From Streptomyces daqingensis (GTDB taxonomy: Bacteria; Actinomycetota; Actinomycetes; Streptomycetales; Streptomycetaceae), in the NCBI RefSeq assembly GCF_014645895.1, contig NZ_BMMP01000017.1:51413-115412 (forward strand): 64,000 nt of DNA. Reading direction: 5' to 3'. The translations under genes and the position numbers were made by a program. Under the pieces are notes generated by a model, which worked only from the letters and a program-made list of their open reading frames with translations, did no database searches and was not told the origin of the DNA. Below, one piece after another: positions 14,194-22,258 of the stretch; the first letter of the stretch is position 1; every line of letters begins with the position of its first letter.

Positions 14194-14541
14194 ATGGAAG
14201 CCAGGGCCTCCGCGCGCTACGTGCGCGTCACGCCCATGAAGGCCCGCCGGGTGGTGGACCTTGTCCGTGGCATGGCTGCCACGGAGGCTCAGGCGGTCCT
14301 GCGCTTCGCCCCGCAGGCCGCGAGCGTGCCGGTGGGCAAGGTGCTGGACAGCGCAATCGCCAACGCCGCCCACAACTACGACCACACGGACGCCGACAGC
14401 CTCTTCATCTCCGAGGCCTACGTCGACGAGGGCCCGACCCTGAAGCGGTTCCGGCCGCGCGCCCAGGGGCGTGCCTACCGGATCCGTAAGCGGACGAGCC
14501 ACATCACGGTGGTCGTGAGCAGCAAGGAAGGAACCCGGTAA
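14194..14541 (+). CDS. rplV: 50S ribosomal protein L22
   Basis: 115 residues. L22 spans the 50S subunit; its beta-hairpin forms part of the exit-tunnel constriction. The hairpin region RFRPRAQGRAYRIRKRTSHI is unchanged from the family. I chose ATG 14194 (MEARASARYVRVTPMKARR) because GAAGGGA lies 8 nt upstream and the family begins there; two upstream in-frame ATGs (14152, 14170) would add an unconserved 8-14 residue extension. The stop overlaps the rpsC start (TAATG). Confidence 0.95.
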   Translation: MEARASARYVRVTPMKARRVVDLVRGMAATEAQAVLRFAPQAASVPVGKVLDSAIANAAHNYDHTDADSLFISEAYVDEGPTLKRFRPRAQGRAYRIRKRTSHITVVVSSKEGTR

Positions 14542-15377
14542 TGGGCCAGAAGGTAAACCCGCACGGGTTCCGCCTCGGCATCACCACCGACTTCAAGTCG
14601 CGGTGGTACGCCGACAAGCTCTACAAGGACTACGTCAAGGAAGACGTCGCGATCCGCAAGATGCTCACGCAGGGCATGGAGCGGGCCGGCATCTCCAAGG
14701 TCGAGATCGAGCGCACCCGCGACCGTGTCCGGGTCGACGTGCACACCGCGCGTCCGGGCATCGTCATCGGCCGCCGCGGCGCGGAGGCCGACAGGCTCCG
14801 GGGCAACCTGGAGAAGCTGACCGGCAAGCAGATCCAGTTCAACATCCTCGAGGTCAAGAACCCCGAGACGGATGCGCAGCTGGTGGCCCAGGCCGTCGCC
14901 GAGCAGCTTTCCTCCCGCGTCTCCTTCCGTCGCGCCATGCGCAAGAGCATGCAGACGACGATGAAGGCCGGCGCGAAGGGCATCAAGATCCAGTGCGGTG
15001 GCCGTCTCGGCGGCGCCGAGATGTCCCGCTCGGAGTTCTACCGCGAGGGCCGCGTGCCCCTGCACACGCTCCGCGCGAACGTCGACTACGGCTTCTTCGA
15101 GGCCAGGACCACCTTCGGCCGTATCGGCGTGAAGGTCTGGATCTACAAGGGTGACGTCAAGAACATCGCTGAGGTCCGCGCCGAGAACGCCGCCGCCCGT
15201 GCGGGCAACCGCCCGTCGCGTGGTGGCGGTAACGACCGCCCCCGTCGTGGTGGCGAGCGTGGCGGTCGCGGCCGTAAGCCGCAGCAGCAGAGCGCACCCG
15301 CCGAGGCCCCCAAGGCCGAGGCAGTGGCTCCCGCTGGTGCGGCCGCAGAACCCGGCGCTGCCGGGAAGGAGGGCTGA
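14541..15377 (+). CDS. rpsC: 30S ribosomal protein S3
   Basis: 278 residues. S3 forms the mRNA entry site with S4 and S5 and takes part in mRNA unwinding. The KH-type RNA-binding GxxG (IGRRGAEADRLR) and the C-terminal domain are present. After about residue 210 comes a low-complexity tail: an Arg/Gly stretch (RGGG, RRGG, RGGRGRK) and then an Ala/Pro/Glu-rich end. Such a tail is typical of actinobacterial S3 and of unknown use. Coupled to rplV by a one-base overlap; rplP follows after 5 nt. Confidence 0.97.
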   Translation: MGQKVNPHGFRLGITTDFKSRWYADKLYKDYVKEDVAIRKMLTQGMERAGISKVEIERTRDRVRVDVHTARPGIVIGRRGAEADRLRGNLEKLTGKQIQFNILEVKNPETDAQLVAQAVAEQLSSRVSFRRAMRKSMQTTMKAGAKGIKIQCGGRLGGAEMSRSEFYREGRVPLHTLRANVDYGFFEARTTFGRIGVKVWIYKGDVKNIAEVRAENAAARAGNRPSRGGGNDRPRRGGERGGRGRKPQQQSAPAEAPKAEAVAPAGAAAEPGAAGKEG

Positions 15378-15382
15378 CCGCC

Positions 15383-15802
15383 ATGCTTATCCCGCGCAGG
15401 GTCAAGCACCGCAAGCAGCACCACCCGAAGCGCTCGGGCATGGCCAAGGGTGGCACCGAAGTCAGCTTCGGTGAGTACGGCATCCAGGCAGTCACCGCTG
15501 CCTATGTGACGAACCGGCAGATCGAGGCAGCTCGTATCTCCATGACTCGTCACATCAAGCGTGGTGGCAAGGTCTGGATCAACATCTACCCGGACCGTCC
15601 GCTCACGAAGAAGCCCGCCGAGACCCGCATGGGTTCCGGTAAGGGTTCTCCGGAGTGGTGGGTCGCGAACGTCAAGCCTGGGCGCGTGATGTTCGAGCTG
15701 TCCTACCCGAACGAGAAGATTGCCAAGGAGGCGCTCACCCGCGCCGCCCACAAGCTTCCGATGAAGTGCCGCATCGTTCGGCGCGAGGCAGGTGAGTCGT
15801 GA
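15383..15802 (+). CDS. rplP: 50S ribosomal protein L16
   Basis: 139 residues. L16 binds near the A-site tRNA elbow and organises the central protuberance side of the 50S subunit. The start MLIPRRVKHRKQHHPKR and the conserved RMGSGKGSPEWWVANVKPGR block are intact; the arginine in RMGSGKG is the residue hydroxylated in some bacteria. The last base of the stop is the first base of the rpmC ATG. Confidence 0.98.
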   Translation: MLIPRRVKHRKQHHPKRSGMAKGGTEVSFGEYGIQAVTAAYVTNRQIEAARISMTRHIKRGGKVWINIYPDRPLTKKPAETRMGSGKGSPEWWVANVKPGRVMFELSYPNEKIAKEALTRAAHKLPMKCRIVRREAGES

Positions 15803-16026
15803 TGGCGGCCGGGACCAAGGCCTCCGAGCTGCGTGAGCTGGGCGACGAGGAGCTTCTCGGCAAGCTTCGCGAGTCCAAGGAAGAGCTGTTCAACCTCCGC
15901 TTCCAGGCGGCGACCGGGCAGTTGGAGAACCACGGCCGCCTCAAGGCCGTGCGTAAGGACATCGCCCGGATCTACACCCTGATGCGTGAGCGCGAGCTGG
16001 GCATCGAGACGGTGGAGAGCGCCTGA
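15802..16026 (+). CDS. rpmC: 50S ribosomal protein L29
   Basis: 74 residues, two-helix protein beside the tunnel exit that contacts L23. ATG 15802 overlaps the rplP stop (TGATG), the same coupling seen elsewhere in this operon; a GTG three bases earlier is also possible. Conserved core LRELGDEELLGKLRESKEEL and LKAVRKDIARIYTLMRERE. The stop again overlaps the next start, rpsQ. Confidence 0.95.
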   Translation: MAAGTKASELRELGDEELLGKLRESKEELFNLRFQAATGQLENHGRLKAVRKDIARIYTLMRERELGIETVESA

Positions 16027-16310
16027 TGAGCGAGACGAATGTGACTGAGACGAAGCAGGAGCGCGGCTTCCGCAAGACCCGTGAGGGTCTGGTCGTCAGC
16101 GACAAGATGGACAAGACCGTCGTCGTCGCCGTCGAGGACCGCGTGAAGCACGCGCTGTACGGCAAGGTCATCCGCCGTACCAACAAGCTCAAGGCTCACG
16201 ACGAGCAGAACGCCGCCGGGGTCGGCGACCGTGTCCTCCTCATGGAGACCCGGCCGCTGTCCGCGACCAAGCGCTGGCGCATCGTCGAGATCCTCGAGAA
16301 GGCGAAGTAA
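16026..16310 (+). CDS. rpsQ: 30S ribosomal protein S17
   Basis: 94 residues. S17 is an early 16S rRNA binder with an OB fold. Conserved blocks: KTREGLVVSDKMDKTVVV and YGKVIRRTNKLKAHDE, ending RPLSATKRWRIVEILEKAK. Coupled to rpmC by a one-base overlap. A 128-nt spacer with two hairpins separates it from rplN, marking the conventional border between the S10 and spc clusters. Confidence 0.97.
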   Translation: MSETNVTETKQERGFRKTREGLVVSDKMDKTVVVAVEDRVKHALYGKVIRRTNKLKAHDEQNAAGVGDRVLLMETRPLSATKRWRIVEILEKAK

Positions 16311-16342
16311 CCAGTTCCGTCCAGGAATTGGCAGGCAAACAG

Positions 16343-16410
16343 CCTGGGGACCCCCAGGACAGTTCCGCCAGGCTCGGCAGGGCGCGCCCGTATCGGGCGT
16401 GACCCTGCCG
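16343..16410 (+). other. tandem hairpins at the S10/spc border
   Basis: Two inverted repeats in the rpsQ-rplN spacer. The first has CCTGGG/CCCAGG arms (16343-16358). The second pairs 16375-16382 with 16403-16410 (CGGCAGGG/CCCTGCCG) and continues inward as a CGCCC/GGGCG stem, about 15 bp in all with one bulged base. No T-run follows. It may be a partial terminator, an RNA-processing site or part of a regulatory leader for the spc genes. Confidence 0.6.
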
Positions 16411-16438
16411 GGAACCGGCAGACGATCAGGAGATAGAC

Positions 16439-16807
16439 GTGATCCAGCAGGAGTCCCGGCTGCGCGTCGCCGACAACACGGGTGCGAAAGAGATTCTCAC
16501 CATCCGTGTGCTCGGCGGTTCGGGCCGGCGCTACGCGGGCATCGGTGACGTCGTCGTCGCTACCGTCAAGGACGCGATCCCCGGCGGGAACGTGAAGAAG
16601 GGCGACATCGTCAAGGCCGTCATCGTGCGCACCGTGAAGGAGCGCCGCCGGCCCGATGGCTCGTACATCCGCTTCGACGAGAACGCGGCGGTCATCCTCA
16701 AGAACGACGGTGACCCTCGCGGCACCCGCATCTTCGGCCCCGTGGGCCGGGAGCTGCGCGAGAAGAAGTTCATGAAGATCATCTCGCTCGCGCCGGAGGT
16801 GCTGTAA
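16439..16807 (+). CDS. rplN: 50S ribosomal protein L14
   Basis: 122 residues. L14 lies at the subunit interface next to L19 and forms bridges to 16S rRNA. The GTG start (MIQQESRLRVADNTGAKE) has CAGGAGA about 7 nt upstream. Conserved KGDIVKAVIVRT and GTRIFGPVGRELR are present. rplX begins 3 nt after the stop. Confidence 0.98.
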   Translation: MIQQESRLRVADNTGAKEILTIRVLGGSGRRYAGIGDVVVATVKDAIPGGNVKKGDIVKAVIVRTVKERRRPDGSYIRFDENAAVILKNDGDPRGTRIFGPVGRELREKKFMKIISLAPEVL

Positions 16808-16810
16808 CCG

Positions 16811-17134
16811 ATGAAGATCAAGAAGGGCGACCTGGTCCAGGTCATCACCGGCAAGGACAAGGGCAAGCAGGGCAAGGTCATCGTGGCCTACCCCCGCGAG
16901 GACCGCGTCCTGGTCGAGGGTGTGAACCGGGTCAAGAAGCACACCAAGGCCGGCCAGACCGCTCGTGGTTCGAAGACGGGCGGAATCGTGACGACCGAGG
17001 CTCCGGTCCACGTGAGCAACGTGCAGCTCGTGGTGGAGAAGGACGGCAAGAAGGTCGTCACCCGCGTCGGATACCGCTTCGATGACGACGGCAACAAGAT
17101 CCGCGTTGCCAAGCGGACCGGTGAGGACATCTGA
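16811..17134 (+). CDS. rplX: 50S ribosomal protein L24
   Basis: 107 residues. L24 is an assembly initiator that binds the 5-prime end of 23S rRNA. The KOW motif is at the N-terminus (KKGDLVQVITGKDKGKQGKV). The rest matches the actinobacterial form, including VNRVKKHTK. Stop and rplE start overlap by one base (TGATG). Confidence 0.97.
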   Translation: MKIKKGDLVQVITGKDKGKQGKVIVAYPREDRVLVEGVNRVKKHTKAGQTARGSKTGGIVTTEAPVHVSNVQLVVEKDGKKVVTRVGYRFDDDGNKIRVAKRTGEDI

Positions 17135-17694
17135 TGACTGCCACCACAGAAGCACCGCGCCTCAAGCAGCGCTACCGCTCCGAGATCAAGGGCAAGCTGC
17201 ACGACGAGTTCAAGTACGAGAACGTCATGCAGGTTCCCGGTCTCACCAAGATCGTGGTCAACATGGGTGTGGGCGACGCCGCCCGCGACTCCAAGTTGAT
17301 GGACGGAGCCATCCGTGACCTGGCCACGATCACCGGCCAGAAGCCGGCCGTGACCAAGGCCCGTAAGTCCATCGCGCAGTTCAAGCTGCGTGAGGGCCAG
17401 CCGATCGGTGCCCACGTGACGCTGCGTGGCGACCGGATGTGGGAGTTCCTCGACCGCCTGCTGTCGCTCGCGCTGCCGCGCATCCGCGACTTCCGCGGTC
17501 TGTCGCCGAAGCAGTTCGACGGCAGGGGCAACTACACCTTCGGTCTCACGGAGCAGGTCATGTTCCACGAGATCGACCAGGACAAGATCGACCGGGTCCG
17601 GGGCATGGACATCACCGTGGTCACCACGGCGACCAGCGACGACGAGGGGCGTGCCCTGCTTCGTCACCTCGGATTCCCGTTCAAGGAGAACTGA
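17134..17694 (+). CDS. rplE: 50S ribosomal protein L5
   Basis: 186 residues. L5 binds 5S rRNA and the P-site tRNA elbow in the central protuberance. Conserved features: PGLTKIVVNMGVG, TGQKPAVTKARKSIA and the DFRGLSPKQFDGRGNY region. One-base overlap with rplX upstream; the zinc-type rpsN starts 2 nt after the stop. Confidence 0.98.
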   Translation: MTATTEAPRLKQRYRSEIKGKLHDEFKYENVMQVPGLTKIVVNMGVGDAARDSKLMDGAIRDLATITGQKPAVTKARKSIAQFKLREGQPIGAHVTLRGDRMWEFLDRLLSLALPRIRDFRGLSPKQFDGRGNYTFGLTEQVMFHEIDQDKIDRVRGMDITVVTTATSDDEGRALLRHLGFPFKEN

Positions 17695-17696
17695 TC

Positions 17697-17882
17697 ATGG
17701 CGAAGAAGGCTCTGATCTCCAAGGCCAGCCGCAAGCCGAAGTTCGCTGTCCGCGCGTACACGCGCTGCCAGCGCTGCGGCCGTCCGCACTCCGTCTACCG
17801 CAAGTTCGGCCTGTGCCGTGTGTGCCTTCGCCAGATGGCGCACCGCGGCGAGCTGCCGGGCGTGACCAAGAGCTCCTGGTAA
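17697..17882 (+). CDS. rpsN: 30S ribosomal protein S14, zinc-binding type
   Basis: 61 residues. Short zinc-ribbon S14 of the 30S head: the four ligands are C24, C27, C40 and C43. In Streptomyces a longer cysteine-free S14 paralogue is usually encoded elsewhere and expressed under zinc limitation; no such copy is in this window. ATG 17697 lies 2 nt after the rplE stop, with AAGGAGAA across the junction. The in-frame extension upstream is rplE in another frame and not real. Confidence 0.97.
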   Translation: MAKKALISKASRKPKFAVRAYTRCQRCGRPHSVYRKFGLCRVCLRQMAHRGELPGVTKSSW

Positions 17883-18152
17883 CCCTCCAGGCCGTACGGG
17901 AAGCGCTCCACAGGGGCGTCTCCCGGCGGCAGGATCCTCCGGGATCCAGGGTCAACCAGGGCTCTCGGTAAGAGCATCAAGGCCGTCGGGGTCCATCCGC
18001 ACATGGCTTAGGCTTGTGTGGTTGGGCGCTCGACGTCCATGACCGTCTTACTACGCCGTAGGTCCCCGCACCCCACCCGTCCCGTCTGCGAAGTACGGGG
18101 AGAGGGAGGGCGCATACAGGAAACCCCGGCGAGAGAGGCCGAAGGCCATCAC
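17883..18152 (+). other. 270-nt spacer between rpsN and rpsH
   Basis: No gene. A TAGGCT box at 18009-18014 may be the -10 of an internal promoter, but no good -35 is visible 16-19 nt upstream. GAGAGAGG at 18131-18138 lies well upstream of rpsH. It is one of the longest gaps inside the ribosomal cluster. Confidence 0.35.
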
Positions 18153-18551
18153 ATGACCATGACCGATCCGATCGCAGACATGCTGACACGTCTGCGGAAC
18201 GCGAACTCGGCGTACCACGACTCCGTTGCGATGCCGCACAGCAAGATCAAGTCGCACATCGCGGAGATCCTCCAGCAGGAGGGCTACATCACCGGCTGGA
18301 AGACCGAGGACGCGCCGGTCGGCAAGAACCTCGTTCTCGAGCTGAAGTTCGGGCCCAACCGCGAGCGCTCGATCGCCGGCATCAAGCGGATCTCGAAGCC
18401 CGGCCTCCGGGTTTACGCAAAGTCCACCAACCTGCCGAAGGTGCTCGGCGGCCTGGGCGTGGCGATCATCTCCACGTCGCACGGTCTCCTCACCGGCCAG
18501 CAGGCGCAGAAGAAGGGCGTGGGTGGGGAAGTCCTCGCCTACGTCTGGTAA
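18153..18551 (+). CDS. rpsH: 30S ribosomal protein S8
   Basis: 132 residues. S8 is a primary binder of the 16S central domain and in E. coli represses the spc operon. The start MTMTDPIADMLTRLRNAN at 18153 matches the family; an ATG two codons later is also possible. GAGAGAGGCCGAAGG precedes it. C-terminal SHGLLTGQQAQKKGVGGEVLAYVW is intact. rplF follows after 23 nt with its own GGAGG. Confidence 0.97.
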   Translation: MTMTDPIADMLTRLRNANSAYHDSVAMPHSKIKSHIAEILQQEGYITGWKTEDAPVGKNLVLELKFGPNRERSIAGIKRISKPGLRVYAKSTNLPKVLGGLGVAIISTSHGLLTGQQAQKKGVGGEVLAYVW

Positions 18552-18574
18552 CGGAAGGGAACGGAGGAAAAGCA

Positions 18575-19114
18575 ATGTCGCGAATCGGCAAGCTCCCCAT
18601 CCAGGTTCCCGCCGGTGTGGACGTCACCATCGATGGCCAGGCGGTCGCCGTGAAGGGGCCCAAGGGTTCCCTCTCGCACACCGTTGCCGCGCCCATCGAG
18701 ATCGCGAAGGACGATGACGGCAAGCTCGTCGTCACTCGTCCCAACGACGAGAGCCGGAACAGGGCCCTGCACGGTCTGTCCCGCACGCTGGTGGCGAACA
18801 TGATCACTGGCGTGACCAACGGATTCAGCAAGGACCTCGAGATCAGCGGCGTCGGTTACCGCGTCCAGGCCAAGGGCTCCAACCTGGAGTTCTCCCTGGG
18901 CTACAGCCACCCGATCCTGGTCGAGGCGCCGGAAGGCATCTCGTTCAAGGTCGAGTCGCCGACCAAGTTCTCGGTCGAGGGCATCGACAAGCAGAAGGTC
19001 GGCGAGGTCGCAGCCAACATCCGCAAGCTGCGCCGCCCGGACCCGTACAAGGCCAAGGGCGTCAAGTACGCGGGCGAGACCATCCGCCGCAAGGTCGGAA
19101 AGGCTGGTAAGTAG
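18575..19114 (+). CDS. rplF: 50S ribosomal protein L6
   Basis: 179 residues. L6 lies near the factor-binding site and the sarcin-ricin loop. Two repeated L6 domains are visible; the C-terminal RRPDPYKAKGVKYAGE signature is complete. GGAGG about 8 nt before the ATG. Two nt separate it from rplR. Confidence 0.98.
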   Translation: MSRIGKLPIQVPAGVDVTIDGQAVAVKGPKGSLSHTVAAPIEIAKDDDGKLVVTRPNDESRNRALHGLSRTLVANMITGVTNGFSKDLEISGVGYRVQAKGSNLEFSLGYSHPILVEAPEGISFKVESPTKFSVEGIDKQKVGEVAANIRKLRRPDPYKAKGVKYAGETIRRKVGKAGK

Positions 19115-19116
19115 CC

Positions 19117-19497
19117 ATGGCATACGGCGTGAAGATCGCTAAGGGCGACGCCTACAAGCGCGCCGCCGCCAAGCGCCGTCACATCCGCATCCGCAAGAAG
19201 GTCTCGGGCACCCCCGTGCGCCCTCGTCTTGTGGTGACGCGCTCCAACCGTCACATGGTCGCTCAGGTCGTCGACGACCTGGCCGGACACACTCTGGCTT
19301 CGGCGTCGTCGCTCGACTCGTCGATCCGTGGTGACGGCGACAAGAGCACGCAGGCCAAGCAGGTCGGCGCACTGGTCGCCGAGCGTGCCAAGGCTGCCGG
19401 TGTCGAGGCCGTCGTGTTCGACCGCGGCGGCAACAAGTACGCAGGGCGGATTGCCGCTCTGGCTGACGCCGCCCGTGAGGCCGGGCTCAAGTTCTGA
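19117..19497 (+). CDS. rplR: 50S ribosomal protein L18
   Basis: 126 residues. L18 carries 5S rRNA into the large subunit together with L5. The basic N-terminus (KRRHIRIRKKVSGTPVRPRL) and the C-terminal VVFDRGGNKYAGRIAALADAAREAGLKF are typical. Closely coupled to rplF; a 44-nt spacer with GAGAGG leads to rpsE. Confidence 0.98.
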   Translation: MAYGVKIAKGDAYKRAAAKRRHIRIRKKVSGTPVRPRLVVTRSNRHMVAQVVDDLAGHTLASASSLDSSIRGDGDKSTQAKQVGALVAERAKAAGVEAVVFDRGGNKYAGRIAALADAAREAGLKF

Positions 19498-19541
19498 GTG
19501 CGGTTCCTACGCAGCGGACGTAAACGAGAGAGGTAATTCCA

Positions 19542-20144
19542 ATGGCTGGACCCCAGCGCCGCGGTGGCGGCGCCGGTGGCGGCGAGCGTCGGGACCGCAA
19601 GGGCCGGGACGGCGGCGCCGCCGCCGAGAAGACCGCGTACGTTGAGCGCGTCGTCGCGATCAACCGCGTGGCCAAGGTAGTCAAGGGTGGACGTCGCTTC
19701 AGCTTCACCGCGCTGGTCGTGGTGGGCGACGGTGACGGCACCGTGGGTGTCGGATACGGCAAGGCCAAGGAGGTGCCGGCCGCCATCGCCAAGGGCGTTG
19801 AGGAGGCCAAGAAGCACTTCTTCAAGGTCCCCCGCATCCAGGGCACCATTCCGCACCCGATCCAGGGTGAGGAGGCCGCGGGTGTCGTGCTGCTCAAGCC
19901 GGCTTCGCCCGGTACCGGTGTGATCGCCGGTGGCCCGGTGCGTGCCGTGCTGGAGTGCGCGGGCATCCACGACGTGCTCAGCAAGTCGCTCGGCTCCGCG
20001 AACCCGATCAACATCGTGCACGCCACGCGTGCGGCTCTGCAGGGCCTTCAGCGCCCCGAGGAGATCGCCGCCCGCCGTGGCCTGCCGCTCGAGGACGTGG
20101 CGCCTGCCGCACTGCTGCGGGCGCGTGCCGGGGTGAGTGCGTAA
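19542..20144 (+). CDS. rpsE: 30S ribosomal protein S5
   Basis: 200 residues. S5 helps to form the mRNA entry tunnel and affects decoding accuracy. It has an N-terminal Gly/Arg/Asp-rich extension of about 30 residues before YVERVVAINRVAKVVKGGRRF, as in other actinobacteria. The conserved double-stranded-RNA-binding-like domain and the GPVRAVLECAGIHDVLSKSLGS region are complete. The stop overlaps the rpmD start (TAATG). Confidence 0.97.
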   Translation: MAGPQRRGGGAGGGERRDRKGRDGGAAAEKTAYVERVVAINRVAKVVKGGRRFSFTALVVVGDGDGTVGVGYGKAKEVPAAIAKGVEEAKKHFFKVPRIQGTIPHPIQGEEAAGVVLLKPASPGTGVIAGGPVRAVLECAGIHDVLSKSLGSANPINIVHATRAALQGLQRPEEIAARRGLPLEDVAPAALLRARAGVSA

Positions 20145-20326
20145 TGGCTCGCTTGAAGATCACGCAGACTCGTTCCGTCATCGGTACGAAGCAGAACCAC
20201 CGGGACACGCTGCGGACCCTCGGTCTCAAGCGGGTCCGTGACGTGGCCGTACGTGAGGACCGTCCTGAGGTGCGCGGCATGGTGCACGCCGTGCGTCACC
20301 TCGTCACGGTCGAGGAGGTCGACTGA
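20144..20326 (+). CDS. rpmD: 50S ribosomal protein L30
   Basis: 60 residues. Small 50S protein; the conserved core is LKITQTRSVIGTKQNHRDTL followed by LGLKRVRD. ATG 20144 overlaps the rpsE stop by one base. rplO starts 1 nt after its stop. Confidence 0.97.
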   Translation: MARLKITQTRSVIGTKQNHRDTLRTLGLKRVRDVAVREDRPEVRGMVHAVRHLVTVEEVD

Positions 20327-20327
20327 G

Positions 20328-20783
20328 ATGGCGGAGAACAACCCGCTGAAGGTCCACAACCTCCGGCCGGCCCCGGGCGCCAAGACCGCCAAGACCCGTG
20401 TGGGTCGCGGTGAGGCGTCCAAGGGCAAGACCGCTGGACGTGGCACCAAGGGCACCAAGGCCCGTTACCAGGTTCCGGAGAACTTCGAGGGTGGGCAGAT
20501 GCCGCTGCACATGCGGCTGCCCAAGCTCAGGGGCTTCCGTAACCCTGCCCACAAGCAGTTCCAGGTCGTGAACCTGGACAAGCTGGCCGAGCTCTACCCC
20601 AAGGGTGGCGAGGTCACGGTGGCCGATCTGGTCGCCAAGGGCGCTGTTCGCAAGAACGAGCTCGTCAAGGTGCTCGGCACCGGCGATGTCTCCGTGGCAC
20701 TGACGGTGACCGTCAACAAGGTCTCCGGCTCCGCCAAGGAGAAGATCACCGCTGCTGGCGGCACCGTCAACGAGCTTGACTGA
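20328..20783 (+). CDS. rplO: 50S ribosomal protein L15
   Basis: 151 residues. L15 is a late assembly protein with a long basic N-terminal extension that threads into 23S rRNA (RVGRGEASKGKTAGRGTKG). The ATG at 20328 sits at the rpmD stop, with GAGGAGGTC just upstream. The C-terminal AKEKITAAGGTV motif is intact. A long hairpin follows, then secY. Confidence 0.97.
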   Translation: MAENNPLKVHNLRPAPGAKTAKTRVGRGEASKGKTAGRGTKGTKARYQVPENFEGGQMPLHMRLPKLRGFRNPAHKQFQVVNLDKLAELYPKGGEVTVADLVAKGAVRKNELVKVLGTGDVSVALTVTVNKVSGSAKEKITAAGGTVNELD

Positions 20784-20800
20784 GTTCGCTGACTGACTGG

Positions 20801-20829
20801 CCGGGGATGTCCCAACGGGGCGTCCCCGG
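20801..20829 (+). other. 13-bp hairpin between rplO and secY
   Basis: Arms 20801-20813 and 20817-20829 (CCGGGGATGTCCC and GGGGCGTCCCCGG, two G-T pairs) with an AAC loop. It lies 17 nt after the rplO stop and more than 100 nt before secY. It may be an attenuator or partial terminator that lowers secY expression relative to the ribosomal genes; no T-run. Confidence 0.6.
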
Positions 20830-20944
20830 TCCGTCGTTCCATGGCGGGCACCGTCGCCGGTAAGGTGGCGGGCACTGTTGGTATCTGTCGACCCCCAAGA
20901 CCGTCACCTCTCGCGCGCCAGACGCGGGGGGCGCAGGAGGCACC

Positions 20945-22258
20945 GTGCTCACCGCGTTCGCCCGGGCTTTTCAGACGCCCGACCTGCGAAAGAAGCTGTT
21001 GTTCACGCTCGGCATCATGGTGCTCTTCCGTTTGGGGCAGCACATCCCGGTGCCGGGTGTCAGCTTTGAGAACGTCAACCAGTGCATGAACGAGGCCAAG
21101 GGAAGCCAGGGCCTCTTCGGGCTGGTCAATATGTTCAGCGGTGGCGCACTGCTGCAGTTGACCGTTTTCGCGCTCGGCATCATGCCGTACATCACAGCGA
21201 GCATCATTCTTCAGCTGCTGGTCGTGGTCATTCCGCGGCTCGAGGCGCTGAAGAAGGAGGGCCAGGCCGGCCAGGCCAAGATCACGCAGTACACGCGTTA
21301 TCTGACGGTCGCGCTCGCCGTCCTGCAGGCGACGGGCCTCGTCGCCACCGCACGCAGCGGCACCCTCTTCCCGCAGTGCCAGGTGCGGGACCAGATCGTC
21401 CCTGACCAGTCGGTCTTCACGACCGCCACGATGGTGATCTGCATGACTGCGGGCACCGCGTTCATCATGTGGCTCGGTGAGCTCATCACCGACAAGGGCA
21501 TCGGCAACGGCATGTCCATTCTGATGTTCGTCTCGATCGCCGCCGGCTTCCCCAGTGCGCTGTGGCAGATCAAGACGCAGGGCGACCTGGCCGACGGCTG
21601 GATCGAGTTCGGCATCGTCATCATCTGCGGCCTGGCGATGGTGGGGCTCGTGGTGCTCGTCGAACAGGCGCAGCGCCGCATTCCCGTGCAGTACGCGAAG
21701 CGGATGATCGGGCGCCGGAGTTACGGCGGTACGTCCACCTACATTCCGCTGAAGGTCAATCAGGCCGGTGTGATTCCGGTCATCTTCGCGTCGTCGCTGC
21801 TCTACATCCCCGCGCTGATCGTGCAGTTCAGCAACTCGCAGGCCGACTGGGCGCAGTGGATTCAGGCCCACTTCGTCAAGGGTGACCACCCGATTTACAT
21901 CGTCACGTACTTCGTGCTGATCATTTTCTTCGCCTTCTTCTACGTCGCCATCTCCTTCAACCCCGAAGAAGTTGCCGACAACATGAAGAAGTATGGTGGC
22001 TTCATCCCGGGCATCCGGGCAGGTCGGCCCACTGCGGAGTACCTGAGCTATGTGCTGAACCGCATCACATGGCCGGGTGCCCTGTATCTGGGTCTGATCG
22101 CCCTGGTGCCGACCGTCGCGCTGATCGCGTTCGGCGCCCAGCAGGACTTCCCGTTCGGCGGGACGAGCATTCTGATCATCGTGGGCGTCGGACTCGAGAC
22201 CGTGAAGCAGATCGAGAGCCAGCTTCAGCAGCGCAATTACGAAGGGTTCCTCCGCTGA
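20945..22258 (+). CDS. secY: preprotein translocase subunit SecY
   Basis: 437 residues, about ten transmembrane helices. SecY is the protein-conducting channel of the Sec system in the cytoplasmic membrane. Conserved parts: the plug-side N-terminus, PYITASIILQLL in helix 2, GMSILMFVSIAAG, and the cytoplasmic loops with EQAQRRIPVQYAKR and the FIPGIRAGRPT region before the last helices. The GTG start has GCAGGAGG 5-6 nt upstream. The stop overlaps the adk ATG (TGATG), the common secY-adk coupling. Confidence 0.98.
   Translation: MLTAFARAFQTPDLRKKLLFTLGIMVLFRLGQHIPVPGVSFENVNQCMNEAKGSQGLFGLVNMFSGGALLQLTVFALGIMPYITASIILQLLVVVIPRLEALKKEGQAGQAKITQYTRYLTVALAVLQATGLVATARSGTLFPQCQVRDQIVPDQSVFTTATMVICMTAGTAFIMWLGELITDKGIGNGMSILMFVSIAAGFPSALWQIKTQGDLADGWIEFGIVIICGLAMVGLVVLVEQAQRRIPVQYAKRMIGRRSYGGTSTYIPLKVNQAGVIPVIFASSLLYIPALIVQFSNSQADWAQWIQAHFVKGDHPIYIVTYFVLIIFFAFFYVAISFNPEEVADNMKKYGGFIPGIRAGRPTAEYLSYVLNRITWPGALYLGLIALVPTVALIAFGAQQDFPFGGTSILIIVGVGLETVKQIESQLQQRNYEGFLR

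Noticed and set aside
20594..21889. 431-codon minus-strand open frame across rplO and secY
   Set aside because: Shadow of the secY reading frame; His/Asp/Arg-rich, no family.
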